Below are positions 20,846-33,551 of a stretch of DNA of 64,000 nt, in pieces; position 1 is the first letter of the stretch; every line of letters begins with the position of its first letter. Both the position numbers and the translations under genes were made by a program. The notes under the pieces were generated by a model, which was not told the DNA's origin, did not search any database, and saw only the letters and a program-made list of their open reading frames with translations. The stretch comes from Buddleja alternifolia (lineage: Eukaryota > Streptophyta > Magnoliopsida > Lamiales > Scrophulariaceae): contig CM033401.1 in assembly GCA_019426215.1 (NCBI GenBank), positions 17,117,134 through 17,181,133 of the forward strand. Reading direction: 5' to 3'.

Positions 20846-22250
20846 TTACACCGCCGGCATATCAAAAGCGCATTTAAAAATGTATTGTGCCAATTCAGAA
20901 CGTGCTTCATCAAGTTGCTCTATAGTGTAAGTGGCGTACTGACAATCAGCAAAGTACTGCAAGACAAATATTAAAATCCAACAAAAATGTTTAATAACTT
21001 AAAACGGACATTAGAATTTGATTAATATTAATTAGGATTATGCATACCGTCGGTGGGATTATAGATTCTCCGTGTCTAATAATATCTTTCATGAATTTCA
21101 TGACGAAGAACCCACAATCTATGGCATTTATTTGAATGGGGCACTACAAATTAAATTCAAATCAAAATTGTATTAGAACAAATAACTTTTATACGAATAA
21201 TTTCTTGAAACTATAATTAAAATAATATAATTAAACTAACCTGTATACAACTCCATGTACAGGCCTTGTTTTTTGCTTTGATCTTTTGGTTGTTTTTATT
21301 TGCTCGAAACATCAAGACAGCGCTGTTAAAAACATCAAAAATCAAGGAAATATGTCAATATCAAGCAAATATATATATATGAAGTCTAGTTATAATATAT
21401 ATACTTTAAACTTAATATTAAATATAATATAATGGATACATTTAATTGAATGATAAAACTTACTGATTGATCATATCTTTCATATCATGTCGGTTATTTG
21501 GATTACCGTGCAAAGAATCCAAATAATAAACGATCTCTTTAATTGGATCAATCACGAGCAACAACCAATGGCCCCTAATCAGCATATTCAAAAGAAAAAT
21601 TTTAAATTAGTTATGCCTACGTAACAAATTTTACAAAATAACAATGTGTCTTTAGTAGCTCACCCGGAGTTGTAAGGTGCAAGAAACAACTTCCCCTCCA
21701 GTGCACTACCTATCATAGTATTTGCTATATATTGCGATTTGTCAACAAGCTGCGTGGGAGTAATTCCTGCTGCCGCAGATATAGAATGTGGGCTAAGGAA
21801 CCCGAATTTATTTTGTTTTTGTTCGGGGACCACGTGATTAACCCACAAACACCTACAATTGAGCATAAAATAAATTTGAGTAACAAAAATAAACATAGTT
21901 CAAATTAATGCAGTAAAATAATTTAATTAAAAGCTTACTTTTTCTTAATTAATATTTAAAAACTTACTTGATGTAAGCAGTAATGATAGAGGCTCCTATC
22001 TGTTCTTTATGCACAAAGTCACCGATCTCCTCCCGCCCAATATATTCTGGAAAGGGGATATTGAAGATTTCCTCGGGTATGTCTATCCGGATAGTGTTAT
22101 CAGCAGCCATCATCCCAAAGAACCTTTCAAGAATTGCAAGTGAATTAGGGGGTGGAGCAGGAGGGTTGGCCACTAGAGAAGGAGGGTTGGCCACTAGAGG
22201 TGTATTTTTGACATGTGAGTGCTTCGTCATCTCTGATTTGCTTTTTCCGA
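20846..22250 (-). CDS. Ulp1-like (C48) cysteine peptidase gene in CACTA-1, six exons or more
   Basis: Exons inferred from frame and GT-AG sites are about 22250-21968, 21852-21664, 21574-21464, 21322-21241, 21143-21048 and 20956-20846 (stop TAA). Reading across them gives the C48 catalytic residues: His in SGGHWLLLVID, Asp in YYLDSLHG, Gln and Cys in CPIQINAIDCGFF. The first exon contributes a proline-rich start and PEYIGREEIGDFVHKEQIG. C48 peptidases process or remove SUMO-like modifiers; whether this one acts on SUMO is unknown. It lies directly downstream of the transposase, on the same strand. The 5' end is uncertain: it may begin at an ATG near 22230 or be spliced from transposase exons. 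Confidence 0.75.
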
Positions 22251-22315
22251 GTGATGATTTGGATTTTCCGAGAGACTATAAGCAAAAGAAAACAAAAAGT
22301 GAGGACAAGTTGTTT

Positions 22316-24347
22316 CTGAAGTGCAGACAATTGTTCAGGATCAAACACCTTGCTCCACATTGCTTTGAAGAAGAAACACAATCTAGTTATCGTTTCTCTC
22401 ACTTTTTTTGGCAGAATGGCCCGTAAAGCAATTGGCAGCAAATGATCCATGATTACATGACAATCATGAGTCTTCATATGCTTTAGCTTCAAGTCCTTCA
22501 TTGATACAAGACTGCTAATGTTCGAAGAATACCCTTCGGGAACTTTCACTCCACAAAGAAACTCACATAATGCAATTTTTTCTTTTCTAGATAGCGTGTG
22601 AGCTGCTGGAGGTAAATAAGTACGTTTTCCCTTCATTGTTGGTGCCAATTTACCTCTTATCTTCATTTCAACTAAGTCCAACCTTGCCTTTACTCCATCT
22701 TTTGTCTTGCCGGGCACATTTAGAAGAGTACCAATGACACTATCAAATACATTTTTCTCAATATGCATTATATCAAGAAAATGTCTAACATGTAAAGATT
22801 TCCAATACGGCAAATCAAAAAAAATTGACCTTTTTTTCCACCCAGTTTTTGCAAGGCCGCCTGCAAAAGTCTTTCCGAACTTGATATCCAAGTCTTTTAC
22901 ATTCTCAAACACCTCTTCACCGGTCAAACACTTAGGAGCTCGACATTCTTCTATGCTCCCATTGAAAGCTTTCTTCCACCGACGATATCGATGTTCTCGA
23001 TTCAACCATCTTCGATGCCCTTGGAATGCATATTTCTGAGAGTGTGGGAGTCTATATTGATCTGTACTCTTGACACATATGGGGCATGCACATTGCCCAT
23101 GTACACCATATCCCTCGAGATTAGCTCTTGCTGGAAAATCATTGATTGTACCAAACAACATAACTCTAAGATTGAAGCTCTCTTTTCTAAACCCATCATA
23201 CACTTTAATATCCGGTCTCCCACAACTCTTTCAAATCCTCAATTAAAGGGGCCAAGTAGACATCTATATCATTTCCAGGTTGTTTCGGCCCGGAAATTAG
23301 TATAGGCATCATAATATGCTCTCGCTTCATGCATCGCGAAGGGGGTAGGTTGTAGATCATCAAAATCACCGGCCATGTACTATGTGAGCTACTTTGCAAG
23401 CCATGTGGGTTCATTCCATCTGTAGCCAATACAAGGCGTAAATTTCTTGGTTCTTCCCTAAATTCAGGGAAATCATTATCGATCTTTTTCCATTGAGGAG
23501 AATCTGAAGGATGTCTAATCTTGTTATCTTCAATCCCTTGTTCAAGCCTTCTATCAGCATACCATGTCAAGTCCTTGGCAAACGCTTCACTACTGTACAT
23601 GCGTCTAAATCTAGGTATTATGGGCAAATACCATGCTGTTTTGACAGGAGCAGATCCATTCTTCTTGTACCGTGAGGTGCCACATTTGGGACACACCGTC
23701 AATGATGCATAGTCCTTTCTAAACAAGATGCAATCATTGAAACAAGCATGTATCCTCTCATATCCCATGCCAATTGCAGTTAACATCTTCTTAGCCTCAT
23801 AAGTACGATTAGGTAACACATTATCATCGGGTAACATACTTTTTAATAGACCAAGTAAGTCTGTGAAACTCTTATCACTCCACCCATTGTTAGCTTTTAA
23901 CTTGTAGAGGTTTAGGACTGCTTTCAATCTTGTGAAATTACTACCACTATACAGGGGTGTCTTTGAATCACTTGTCAAATTATCGAACATCTTGGGACAA
24001 TTTCGCAAATCCTCCTCGATCACATTGGTCATCTCCTCCAAACGATCAGGCTCATAATCATCCATGTCAAAATCTACTGATCGATATGATGTATCACCCA
24101 AATCAGCTGAGGTGGCACTGCTTTCACCGTGTCTTGTCCATCGTGTGTAGCTTTTATCAATTCCATTACACACCAAATGATCTTCCAAGTCAGGTGGACT
24201 AATTCTCTTTCCAAAACAACAACGTAAACATGGACAACTAATCCTAGTCGGATCCGATGCATGCTCAACCGCAAAGTCGATGAATTCTTTCACCCCTTTC
24301 CCATATTGCTCCGACATACGATCCGCTACAATCCAACTTCGATCCAT
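22316..24347 (-). pseudogene. CACTA-1 TNP2-type transposase, one frameshift
   Basis: ATG at 24347 (MDRSWIVADRMSEQYGKGV) opens a transposase-associated Cys/His domain (CPCLRCCFGKR, HLVCNGIDKSYTRWTRHGE). The TNP2 domain follows (CPKCGTSRYKK, WYLPIIPRFRRMY, LATDGMNPHG, PVILMIYNLPPS, MMPILISGPKQPG). The frame ends at 23205 and resumes in the next frame at about 23203; comparison with CACTA-2 at 44350 shows a 1-nt insertion. A DUF4218-like part follows (IMHIEKNVFDS, SRKEKIALCEFL, LKHMKTHDCHVIMDHLLP) to about 22316, where a splice site or decay ends the similarity. It catalyses excision by binding TIRs and subterminal repeats. Confidence 0.9.
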
Positions 24348-24865
24348 CTAAATTCTCAATTAATTAAATTAAATAATTTTAACATCAGTTGATAGTTAAA
24401 TTAATTAAATAAATTTATTTTTAATTTATTTCGCATTATTCTATAAAAAATTCGGCAGAGTAACGACGCAAATATTTCTACCAAGTTCTCGACTTAATCT
24501 TCTCAGTGGGTTGTAACCAACAGAAGTCGAATCTTACGATCCGCTAAAATCTCAACAGGGAAACGACGCAAAAAATACTACCAATTTCAACCACAACAAA
24601 CCCAACACTCTAATCTTTCACCCACAACGAACACAAAACGATACAAAAATATTGATCACCAGTTGGATCACATAAAACATCATATTTCCAGGGGAACAAC
24701 TACAAATATTGATCACCAGTTGGATCACATAGATCACATAAAAAACTACAAATAAAGCATCATATTATAAATATTGATCACCAATTGGATCCAAAAGCAC
24801 ATAAAACTACAAATAAATTAAAGCATCACGATATAAAGTTTTTGGAGCTTCTCGCTTGTGCAGAA

Positions 24866-25595
24866 AGCTGTGCGCGTCTTCACGAGAAAATTCATAAATA
24901 ATTGTAGAAAGCTCGGATTCATGAACCGTTTTCTTCCTATGAAACTAGACACATAGGGCTATCCACACATATATCTCACATACTCAGTAGATGTCTAGAA
25001 AAAAGCAGATTTGTATTCAAAGTTAGAGAAAAATCTGTCAATTTTCAAAACAGCTGTGCGCGTCTTCACGAGAAAATTCATAACTCATTGTGGAAAGCTC
25101 CGATTCATGAACCGTTTTCTTCATATGAAACTAGACACATAGGGCTATCCACACATATATCTCACATACTCAGTAGATGTCTAGAGAAAAGCAGATTTGT
25201 ATTCAAAGTTAGAGAAAAATCTGTCAATTACAGCTGTGCGCGTCTTCACGAGAAAATTCATAACTCATTGTGGAAAGCTCCGATTCATGAACCGTTTTAT
25301 TCATATGAAACTAGACACATAGGGCTATCCACACATATATCTCACATACTCAGTAAATGTCTAGAAAAAAGCAGATTTGTATTCAAAGTTAGAGAAAAAT
25401 CTGTCAATTTTCAAAACAGCTGTGCGCGTCTTCACGAGAAAATTCATAACTCATTGTGGAAAGCTCCGATTCATGAACCGTTTTATTCATATGAAACTAG
25501 ACACATAGGGATATACATACATATATCGAACATACTCATGAGATGCCTAGAACAAATCAGATTTGCATTCAAAGTTAGTAAAAAATCAACTACAA
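24866..25595. repeat. Four tandem copies of a 180-186 bp unit in CACTA-1
   Basis: Units start AGCTGTGCGCGTCTTCACGAG at 24866, 25052, 25232 and 25418, spaced 186, 180 and 186 bp. The second to fourth units are very similar; the last diverges at its end. All spacings are multiples of three, so a plus-strand frame stays open across 25088-25600. It is antisense to the transposase and lies upstream of it. Confidence 0.92.
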
Positions 25596-25834
25596 CATAA
25601 TAACAAAAATCCACTATATAATTTGTAAAACCCCAATTAACATAACATGATATATATAACAATAATTAACAAATTAACATATAACCTACATTATATACAT
25701 CACAAAATCAGAATTAACATAACATTAATATATAACAAACAAGAAATTAACACATAACCTAAATTTAATATATACATAATATATATATATATAACATAAC
25801 ATATATAAACATATATATATATATACCTATAAAG

Positions 25835-26200
25835 AGAGAGGAGGAGAGTGGTGGGTCACGGCGCGGCGGCGGCGCGGCGGCGGCTGCTCGGGCGGCGGCG
25901 GTTTCGGGTGGTGGTGGCGACGGGACGGGGGCGGTTTAGGTAGCTTGAGAGTGAGAGAGAGAGTATAGAGAGAGAGAGTAGAGTATAGGGAGAGAGATCG
26001 AGTAGAGAGATAGAGAAAAATCAAATGGGGCGGCGGCGGCGGCGGCGGCGGCGGTGGTGGAGACGATGGCGGGGGCGGTGGTGGAGAGTGAGAGAGATAG
26101 TAGAGTAGAGAGAGAGAGTAGAGTAGAGAGTGAGGGAGATAGTAGAGTAGAGAGAGAGAGTAGAGTAGAGAGTGAGAGATAGTAGAGAGAAATGAGGGGG
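25835..26200. repeat. (CGG)n and (GA)n low-complexity block in CACTA-1
   Basis: GC-rich cgg repeats (25860-25920 and 26027-26060) alternate with agagag/tagagtagagag repeats. The corresponding part of CACTA-2 (41690-41995) is also CT-rich with CCG repeats, so the block is a family trait. Confidence 0.85.
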
Positions 26201-26252
26201 AGAGCTCGGTTTTTGGGGGGAAAAAAGGGAGGGAAATTTTTTTTTTTTTTTA

Positions 26253-26662
26253 ATTACGTGTTATAGCGGTTCGGGAACGAACCGCTATAACCGGTTTACC
26301 AATTATAGCGGTTCATTCCCGAACCGCTATAACTGGTATAAACCGGTCTACCAGTTATAGCGGTTCGGGAATGAACCGCTATAATTGGTTAAACCGATTA
26401 TAGCGGTTCATTCCCGAACCGCTTTAAAAAAAAAATTTTTTTTTTTTTTTTCTGTTCGCGCTATAATAGCGGTTTTTTATCGAACCGCTATAATAGGTTC
26501 GAACTATTACAGCGGTTTTTTATCGAACCGCTGTAATAGGTTCCCGGTTAATATCCATTATAACGGTTCACTTATAAACCGCTGTAATAAGTCTCTCCGT
26601 TCAGCGGTTTTCCAAAAACCGCTGTAAAATGTGCGCTGTAACAGGTCTTTTCTGTACTAGTG
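26253..26662. repeat. Subterminal repeats, 5' side of CACTA-1
   Basis: Inverted pairs of ttatagcggttc/gaaccgctataa here; in the outer copies the motif shifts to ttacagcggtt. The 5' array thus contains a C-to-T variant of the motif seen on the other side. Confidence 0.87.
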
Positions 26663-26758
26663 GTGGTTGAAGTAGAAACCTAAGCGTTTCCGAGCATAAC
26701 TGCTTGTTTAGATCCATTTTTCTAAACTTAATCGCCTTACTTCTTTTAATCTCATATC

Positions 26759-29700
26759 ATGGCTTTTAACAAGATGCCTAAGCTGATTGAGTCAAAGTAT
26801 AACTCATGGAAACTTAGATCATTTGCATATTTATGTTCTTTTGATAATGAGATGTGTGATGTAATTGCAAATGGCCCCATTCAGATCATGAAAGTTATAA
26901 CTCGAGCCCCTGGAGCGACTGAAGCTACTCCAGATGGTTATGATGAGAAACTGAAGTTAGAATGGACGCCAGAAGATCAGAAAAGAGCAAATCAAGATAA
27001 TGTTGGATGAAGTGCTCTATACTCAGCGTTAGGAGACAATGATGCATTGTTCAACAAGATCAAACAGTGTAAGACTTCAAAAGAGATATGGGATAAATTG
27101 TCTATTGTGTGTGAAGGTTCAGAACAGATGAAGGAGAAAAAGCTCTCCATAGCCATGCAAAGATTTGAGCATTTTAAGATGCAACCCAACGAGACGCTAG
27201 AACAATTGGACGCAAGGTTCGCTTTGCTCATCAAAGAGTTAGAGTCACTAGACAAGGAACTGACCAACAAGGAAATGGTCAACAAGATATTCAGAAGTCT
27301 TCCAAGAAAGTATTTGATTAAGACTGTTTCCATGAGAGAATCACATACTTTGGAGACTCCAACTCCAGAACATGTGTTTTCAGAGTTAAAGGCATTTAAG
27401 TTTGAATGGGTGAAGTCATCGACACATCGACTTCAGCAACTGAATCAGGAGGTTTAATCGCTACTACCAAAAGTAAGGGTAAAGCGATTAGTGAGGTGAA
27501 ATCAACGGAATCCAATGAGGAAAAAGAGATGGCTTTATTAGTCAAGAAATTTCTAAGATATGAAAAGAGAAACCCTATTGGACAAACTTCATTTTCAAAC
27601 CCCTTCCCCTGCACCAGTGCCTCAGTATCAAGCGCCAGTGTATTCTGCACCTCAACCAGTAGCGCCAGTTCCATACCAAGCGCCTCCGTCTCCTACTCAA
27701 AATCTCTCAGCGCCAGTAGTTTTCAAAAGGTTATCAACTGAACATAAATTGAAAACTAACCTTTGTTATAACTGCAGGAAACCAAGGCACTACCAGGTAA
27801 ATTGCCCTTATCCAAATGTGTCTAAGCCTACAAGGCAAGACTATGTGGATAGAAACCAATTCAGGAGCAAACTTCACCAACAAGGTTTGCTAGTGGAATT
27901 TGAACCATTCTCCGCAACTGAAGAGGACTTAGAATCATCAGATGAAAGAAGTGATGATGAGCCATCAAGCGACTCAGCGTTAATTTATCTCATGACGAGA
28001 GATGAAGAAGCGTCTGATGACTCTCTATCTAAGGTAAACACTGAATTATCTCATCCTCTTTCTTATGATGAATTACTTGAAAAAGTAAATGAGTATTATA
28101 AAGATTGTCAAGATGCCGCCAAATTATATCAAAATCACTTCGATATCATTTCATCACTCACAAGTGATAGAATGTTGCTCAAGGCAGAGTTGCAAGTTCA
28201 GCAATAATGCATTGAGAAGAATCAATCTCGTAAGAGTGAAATTATCCAACTGAAAAGTGATATTGAAATAATAGTCAAGAGAGAAGCTGAATTGATCGCT
28301 AAACTTGCCAAATCAGAGCAGCTTGTCTCATCATTATCCAAAGCGTCAAGAAAGCTAGATAATATGACTGAGGTAACCGGACATTTTGGTGAAAAGATCG
28401 GTTTAGGTTGTGATAAATTTAGTCAATAAAAAACATCTAAGGCTACGGCAATGAACAAAGGAAAAGGTGTATTCTTTGTTGAGAAGAGTTCAAACAGTCA
28501 AACGCTGAATGAACCCAAAAACAATGGTAAGAGGCCAAATGAGAAGGTTAATACCAACTCAGGCAACAAGGAGCAGACGAAAGTGAATGATTCACAAATG
28601 AAGGTTCATCCAAACGCTCAAAAGGCTAAGGATAAACCATCTACAAGTGAATCAATCGTCAAAAGTGACTCCTAAGCCAGTGTCGAGGAAATACCAGCGT
28701 TAATATCCTCAAAGATCTAGATCATATTATCGATACTATGATGATTATGACTATGTGTTAGGAAATTTCATGTTAAATGTTTTGATGATGATAAGATAGG
28801 ATTCAATGTTAGAACCCAAATAAAATGTAAGTTTATGTTTTCCTTAGATCATTGTTTAAGCGTTTGAAAGTTTGTAATTTTGTTTAAGCTTGTAATTTTT
28901 ATCTTTGTAGATTTTAGACTAAGTCTTAGTAACTGAATCGCTAGTAGAATTCTAGGTGAGTCTATTAGAGAAGAAGTTGAAGACCAGCGTCTGAAGTCAA
29001 CCAGAGATGAAGATTTATTTCTTAGCGTCCATCAAACGCTAAAGGAACCTATTTCAGGATACATGGATCAAGCGCTCAAATTGTCTCAAGCGATGGATGT
29101 AAGGTTCACCTGAAATAAATCCTCAAGTCATGAAGGACTTAAATGCAATCATTCAACGGACATTTATTCCCAACGGGAAATAAATTCTAATGCATTAAAT
29201 GCCTGATAAGAGCATTAAATGTGATAAGCTACTATGACTTGTGGACAAGCCACCTTTGACCAGACTGTCAAAAATTTCAGAGTTTTAGCTGCTCCCGTCC
29301 AATCGGATTCAGCGAATTTTCAAAAATGTCAGACTTTAGGTATGATCACGCGCCACGTGAAAGGCACGCTTCTACATGTGTCCAACGGACAGATCCCAAG
29401 AAATTGCCTATAAATACCTTGCTCCAGAAAACAAACAACGAGAATATACGAGAAATTATTGGCAAAAATCTTACGTACATTCTTTCTGGAAAAAGCTTAG
29501 AAACCCCATAGCCAAAACCTTTCAAGCTTTCTATCTACATTTCAGACAGTCACAAATATCTCAAATATCTTCCAAAGAAGAAATTCAAACTCCAACTGAG
29601 ATATTCCAAGTTGTTTGATCTTCTCTAAAACAAACAAACCCTAGTGACAAACCTCAACCTTTCATCTGAGTGAGAAAAGTTGTTGAAACCTTTCAGGCAG

Positions 29701-30450
29701 TATTTCTGAGTGAGAGAAGCTTGAAGAAGACGATCTTCATTGGTGCTGAAGTCTGTGTGATCAAGGAGCCCAAGATCATTTTCATCCATTACTATTTTGT
29801 AGAAGTTTCTGTGTGATTCTTTGATAATCATCATAGTAAATTCCTCCAAGTGAAAAAGGAGAAGAAGGACGTAGCTGAGATTACATCACCCAGTGAACCT
29901 TACAAATTATTGTGTCATTTATATTTTATTGTCTTATATTCATCACATTATATTATTCTGAAAAAGACAAATAAAATTGCAAAGCGATTAAATCATCTAA
30001 AAGAACGCTAAAAATCATTTCCGCTGTGCTAACCCTGATTAAGCGATCTAAGTGTTGCCCTACTTTGGTAAACTGCTGAAATCACTAAGTCTAAGTTAAC
30101 TACTCTGAAGCGTCTGACCCAAGCGCTCAGCTTTCCAAGCGTTCAAATTTCTAAAGTGATACGAAAATTTTTGTGAAGTCGAAAAAGACTTCAGGGTCTA
30201 TTCAACCCCCCTCCCTTCTAGACCCTTTCGTATGCCACTTGGGACCACCACTATGATTATTATTATAATCGGGGATAGTACTATACACCTAAAAAACACA
30301 CACAATACAAACCGAAACCCAAAAAGGCCAATATTCCCGTAATGAAGACAAGGCAAATATAGGTTCCGAAAGTTTTAATTCAAACCAAAGCTACTAACAT
30401 TGAAGGACCCAAGACAAAATGGGTACCTAAGAAGAATTAGAACTGCAATT
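26759..30450 (+). pseudogene. Copy B gag, decayed and split by a solo LTR
   Basis: ATG at 26759 (MAFNKMPKLIESKYNSWKL) matches the copy A gag start. A TGA at 27008-27010, a frameshift near 27410-27560 and further stops near 28206 and 28427 disable it. The zinc knuckle is CYNCRKPRHYQVNC near 27766, with the usual Gly replaced by Arg. The Tyr-rich tail is interrupted by the solo LTR at 28756-30250 and resumes at 30251. Confidence 0.88.
28756..30250 (+). repeat. Solo LTR of the Sirevirus family in copy B gag
   Basis: This 1495-bp block starts tgttaggaaatttc and ends gggaccacca. It is flanked by TSD ctatg (28751-28755 and 30251-30255). It has the same C-rich tract and terminal block as the other LTRs, but no internal region, so it is a recombined solo LTR. 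Confidence 0.93.
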
Positions 30451-32856
30451 TAAATGCAGGTACCTAGAGCCAACACCGATACCTCAGTCTAGTACATTGA
30501 TAGTGGGTCGTCAAGACATATGGCTGGCTCAAAGGATCTCTTGACCAACTATCGTGCAACCAACGGTACTTAAGTTATTTTTGGTGATAACTTCAAAGGT
30601 ACAAGTACCATGCATAGGGGGAACATCATGATAAGTGATGTATATTTTGTTGAGGGTCGTAAGCATAATTTACTAAGCATTAGTCAATTCTGTGATAAAG
30701 GCTTTGCAGTCAAATTCTCAAGCGGTTGTTGCTATGTTAACGACGCTAAGACTAAGTCTACTAAATTAAGAGGAAAAAGAACAAACAATGTGTGCTTAGT
30801 GGATTGGGATTCAACAATAGATAACAACCTTACATGCTTTGTTGCTAAAAGTCAAAATGAATTGGGTTGGTTATGGCATAGAAAAATGAATCACCTCAAC
30901 TTTAAGGCAATCTCTCAATTAATATTGTTAAATCTAGTAGAAGGATTACCTAAGAGTTCCTTTCAGAAAATCGCTTATGTGATGCATGTCAAATGGGTAA
31001 ACAAGTCAAATCATTTTTTAAGAAGAAACCTCATCTATCCACTTCCAGAGTCCTAGAACTATTGCATTTAGATTTGTTTGGTCCTATTCAAATCATGAGT
31101 ATTAGTGGTAAAAAGTACTTGCTAGTAATAGTTGATGATTTCTCTCGCTATACATGGGTAGAATTTCTAGCGACCAAAGATGAAACTAGTGTGAAGCTCA
31201 CATCGCTAATTTGTCAATTACAAACCTAGAAAGACTTAAAAGTAACAAGAATTAGAAGCGACAGAGGAACTGAATTTACTAACCATATTGTTGAGAAGTT
31301 TTGTACAGATATTGGAATACTTCATGAGTATTCTGCGCCTAGAACACCTCAACAGAATGGAGTGGCTGAGCAATGGAAGAGAACACTTAAAGAAGCTGCT
31401 AGGACAACGTTAGCAGAGTCCAAGCTGCCTCAAAGGTTTTGGGCCGAAGCTATCAATACCGCTTGCTACACTCAGAACCGGTGTATGATCAAGAAGCAAC
31501 ATAAAAAGACTCCATATGAGTTATGAAAGGGACGTAAGACAAACGTTTCATATTTTCATGTATTTGGTTCAAAATGTTTCATGCATAACAATGAATCCCA
31601 CAATCTAAGGACATTTGATCCTAAAGCGGATGAGGAAATCGTTCTAGGCTACGCCAAAAATGGAAAGAGTTTTCGCATTCTAAATAAGATAAAATCGAAG
31701 GTTGAAGAATCCATTCATGTTGTGTTTGATAATGCTAACCAAGAACTGAGTAAGGTTAATACTGATGATGTAGGAATTGAAGATCTTGCTCAACAAGCAT
31801 CACAAATCAATCTTGGTGATGATAGTGATAATAATGAGGATGATGAGATCTTTGTGCCTATATTTATGCCTAATCCTAAGGTTACCTGTGAGGTTACTAA
31901 TGATGATATTGGCATATATGCTGATGATCATGAAAAAAATAATCATCAAAAGAAAATTGGAACTGTGAATGACGTAGCGACTGTGCAAGAAACAAATGAG
32001 GGTCAAACGATTGATAATCAAGTGTTTTTCAACCCATTCTAACCAGATCGTAAATGGCTTAGAGATCATCCACCAGAGCTAGTTATTGGAGATATTGGAG
32101 CACCTGTTAGAACTAGGGCTGCTACAATCAATGAGGCCATGTTCGCACGTTTTCTATCTCAAATGGAACCAAAGAAAGTGGTTGAAGCGCTCAGTGATTC
32201 AAGTTGGGTAGAAGCGATGCAAGAGTAGCTTAACCAATTTGAGAGAAGGTTTGGACGTTAGTACTAAGACCAACTCACCAAGGAGTTATTGGGACTAGAT
32301 GGGTTTTAGGAACAAGATAGTTGAAGATGGCATTGTTATAAGAAACAAAGCCAAACTAGTCGCTCAGGGTTATTTCCAAGAAGAGGGTATCGATTTTGAT
32401 GAGACATATGCCCCAGTAGCCCGTCTTGAAGCTATTCGGATGTTCCTAGCATTTGCCGCATTCAACAAGTTCACAGTGTACCAAATGGACATGAAGAGTG
32501 CTTTCTTGAATGGTAAACTTCAAGAAGAAGTATATGTGGAGCAAACTCTAGGATTCATCAACAACCATTGCAAGAGTATGGTCTACAAATTGGATAAGGC
32601 ACTTTATGGCCTTAAACAAGCACCAAGAGCATGGTATGACACTCTCTCTATCTTTCTTATAGGTAAAAGCTTTTCAAAAGGCATCGTTGATACAACATTA
32701 TTTAAGATTATCCATAATGAAGATATTCTCTTAGTCCAAATTTATGTTGATGATATTATATTTGGTTCTACTGATAAGCGATTGTGTGAGAAATTTTTGA
32801 AAATGATGCAAGAACAATTTGAAATGAGCATGATGGGTGAATTAACTTTCTTCTTA

Positions 32857-33184
32857 GAGCATCTCCAATGTTTCACACAAAAATGCAATTACTTTTACAC
32901 TATTTTTGTGTAGCTACAGTAATAACACTCCAATGTACTGCACCATTTTTCACACAAAAAGTATATTCCCTAGAATATTCCTTTTTACACCTCATTTATA
33001 CCAATTCTCTTATTTTACAAATAACACCCAACTTTAAGTTTATTGTTACGTATTCATCAAGTATAACTATTGTGTTGTTTTATGATATTACAATTTATTG
33101 TATTTTTGTAATTTAATAATAATAAATAACATTCTAATAACAAATTTTATTTTTAACTTATATTGTATATGCACTTTGTATTAG

Positions 33185-33223
<39 letters not shown>

Positions 33224-33551
33224 CATAATTAAATTAAAATCATATATAATAAATTAACAAAAATTACAAACATAGGACCTAATCATAACTTTTTCAAATT
33301 TTGAGGACCTAATTATATAGGACTTAATTGTAACTATACAAAATTATAATACTAAACTGAAATAAATAAAATATTAATAAAAAACAAAAAAATGTGGGTC
33401 CTACCGACATAAAAATAGCGGAAATGAACAGTGTCACGCTGCATATAGCGTGACACTGTTCATCTCCTCTATTTTTGTGTGGGTTTTGCTGTTGCGTTGG
33501 AGCACCAAAAAGGTGAAATAACACAATTTTTGTGTTACCTTGGAGTTGCTC
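32857..33551. mobile_element. Tourist-like (PIF/Harbinger type) MITE in RT of copy B
   Basis: The termini GAGCATCTCCAA and TTGGAGTTGCTC form an imperfect inverted repeat. They are flanked by TTA (32854-32856 and 33552-33554), a TSD of the TWA type used by PIF/Harbinger. The empty site is visible in copy A at 50950-50962. The 695-bp body is AT-rich, with a (TA)n run near 33190-33220 and a perfect 17-bp-arm palindrome at 33424-33463. No transposase is encoded. Confidence 0.88.
33424..33463. repeat. Palindrome inside the MITE
   Basis: Arms atgaacagtgtcacgct and agcgtgacactgttcat pair perfectly around a six-base loop (gcatat). Confidence 0.9.

Larger units (their letters stand above)
20266..26662 (-). 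mobile_element. CACTA (En/Spm) DNA transposon 1 with transposase and Ulp1-like peptidase
   Basis: The element begins CACTAGTACAGAAGAGG and ends with the inverse (CTTTTCTGTACTAGTG). It is flanked by a 3-bp TSD gtg (20263-20265 and 26663-26665), as expected for CACTA elements. Both ends carry dense subterminal repeats of TTACAGCGGTT and its inverse. Genes read on the minus strand: TNP2-type transposase, then a spliced peptidase gene. Length 6397 bp. Confidence 0.95.

Noticed and set aside
24866..25595. CRISPR-like array (four regular repeats)
   Set aside because: Units are contiguous 180-186 bp tandem copies with no unique spacers, inside a plant CACTA element.
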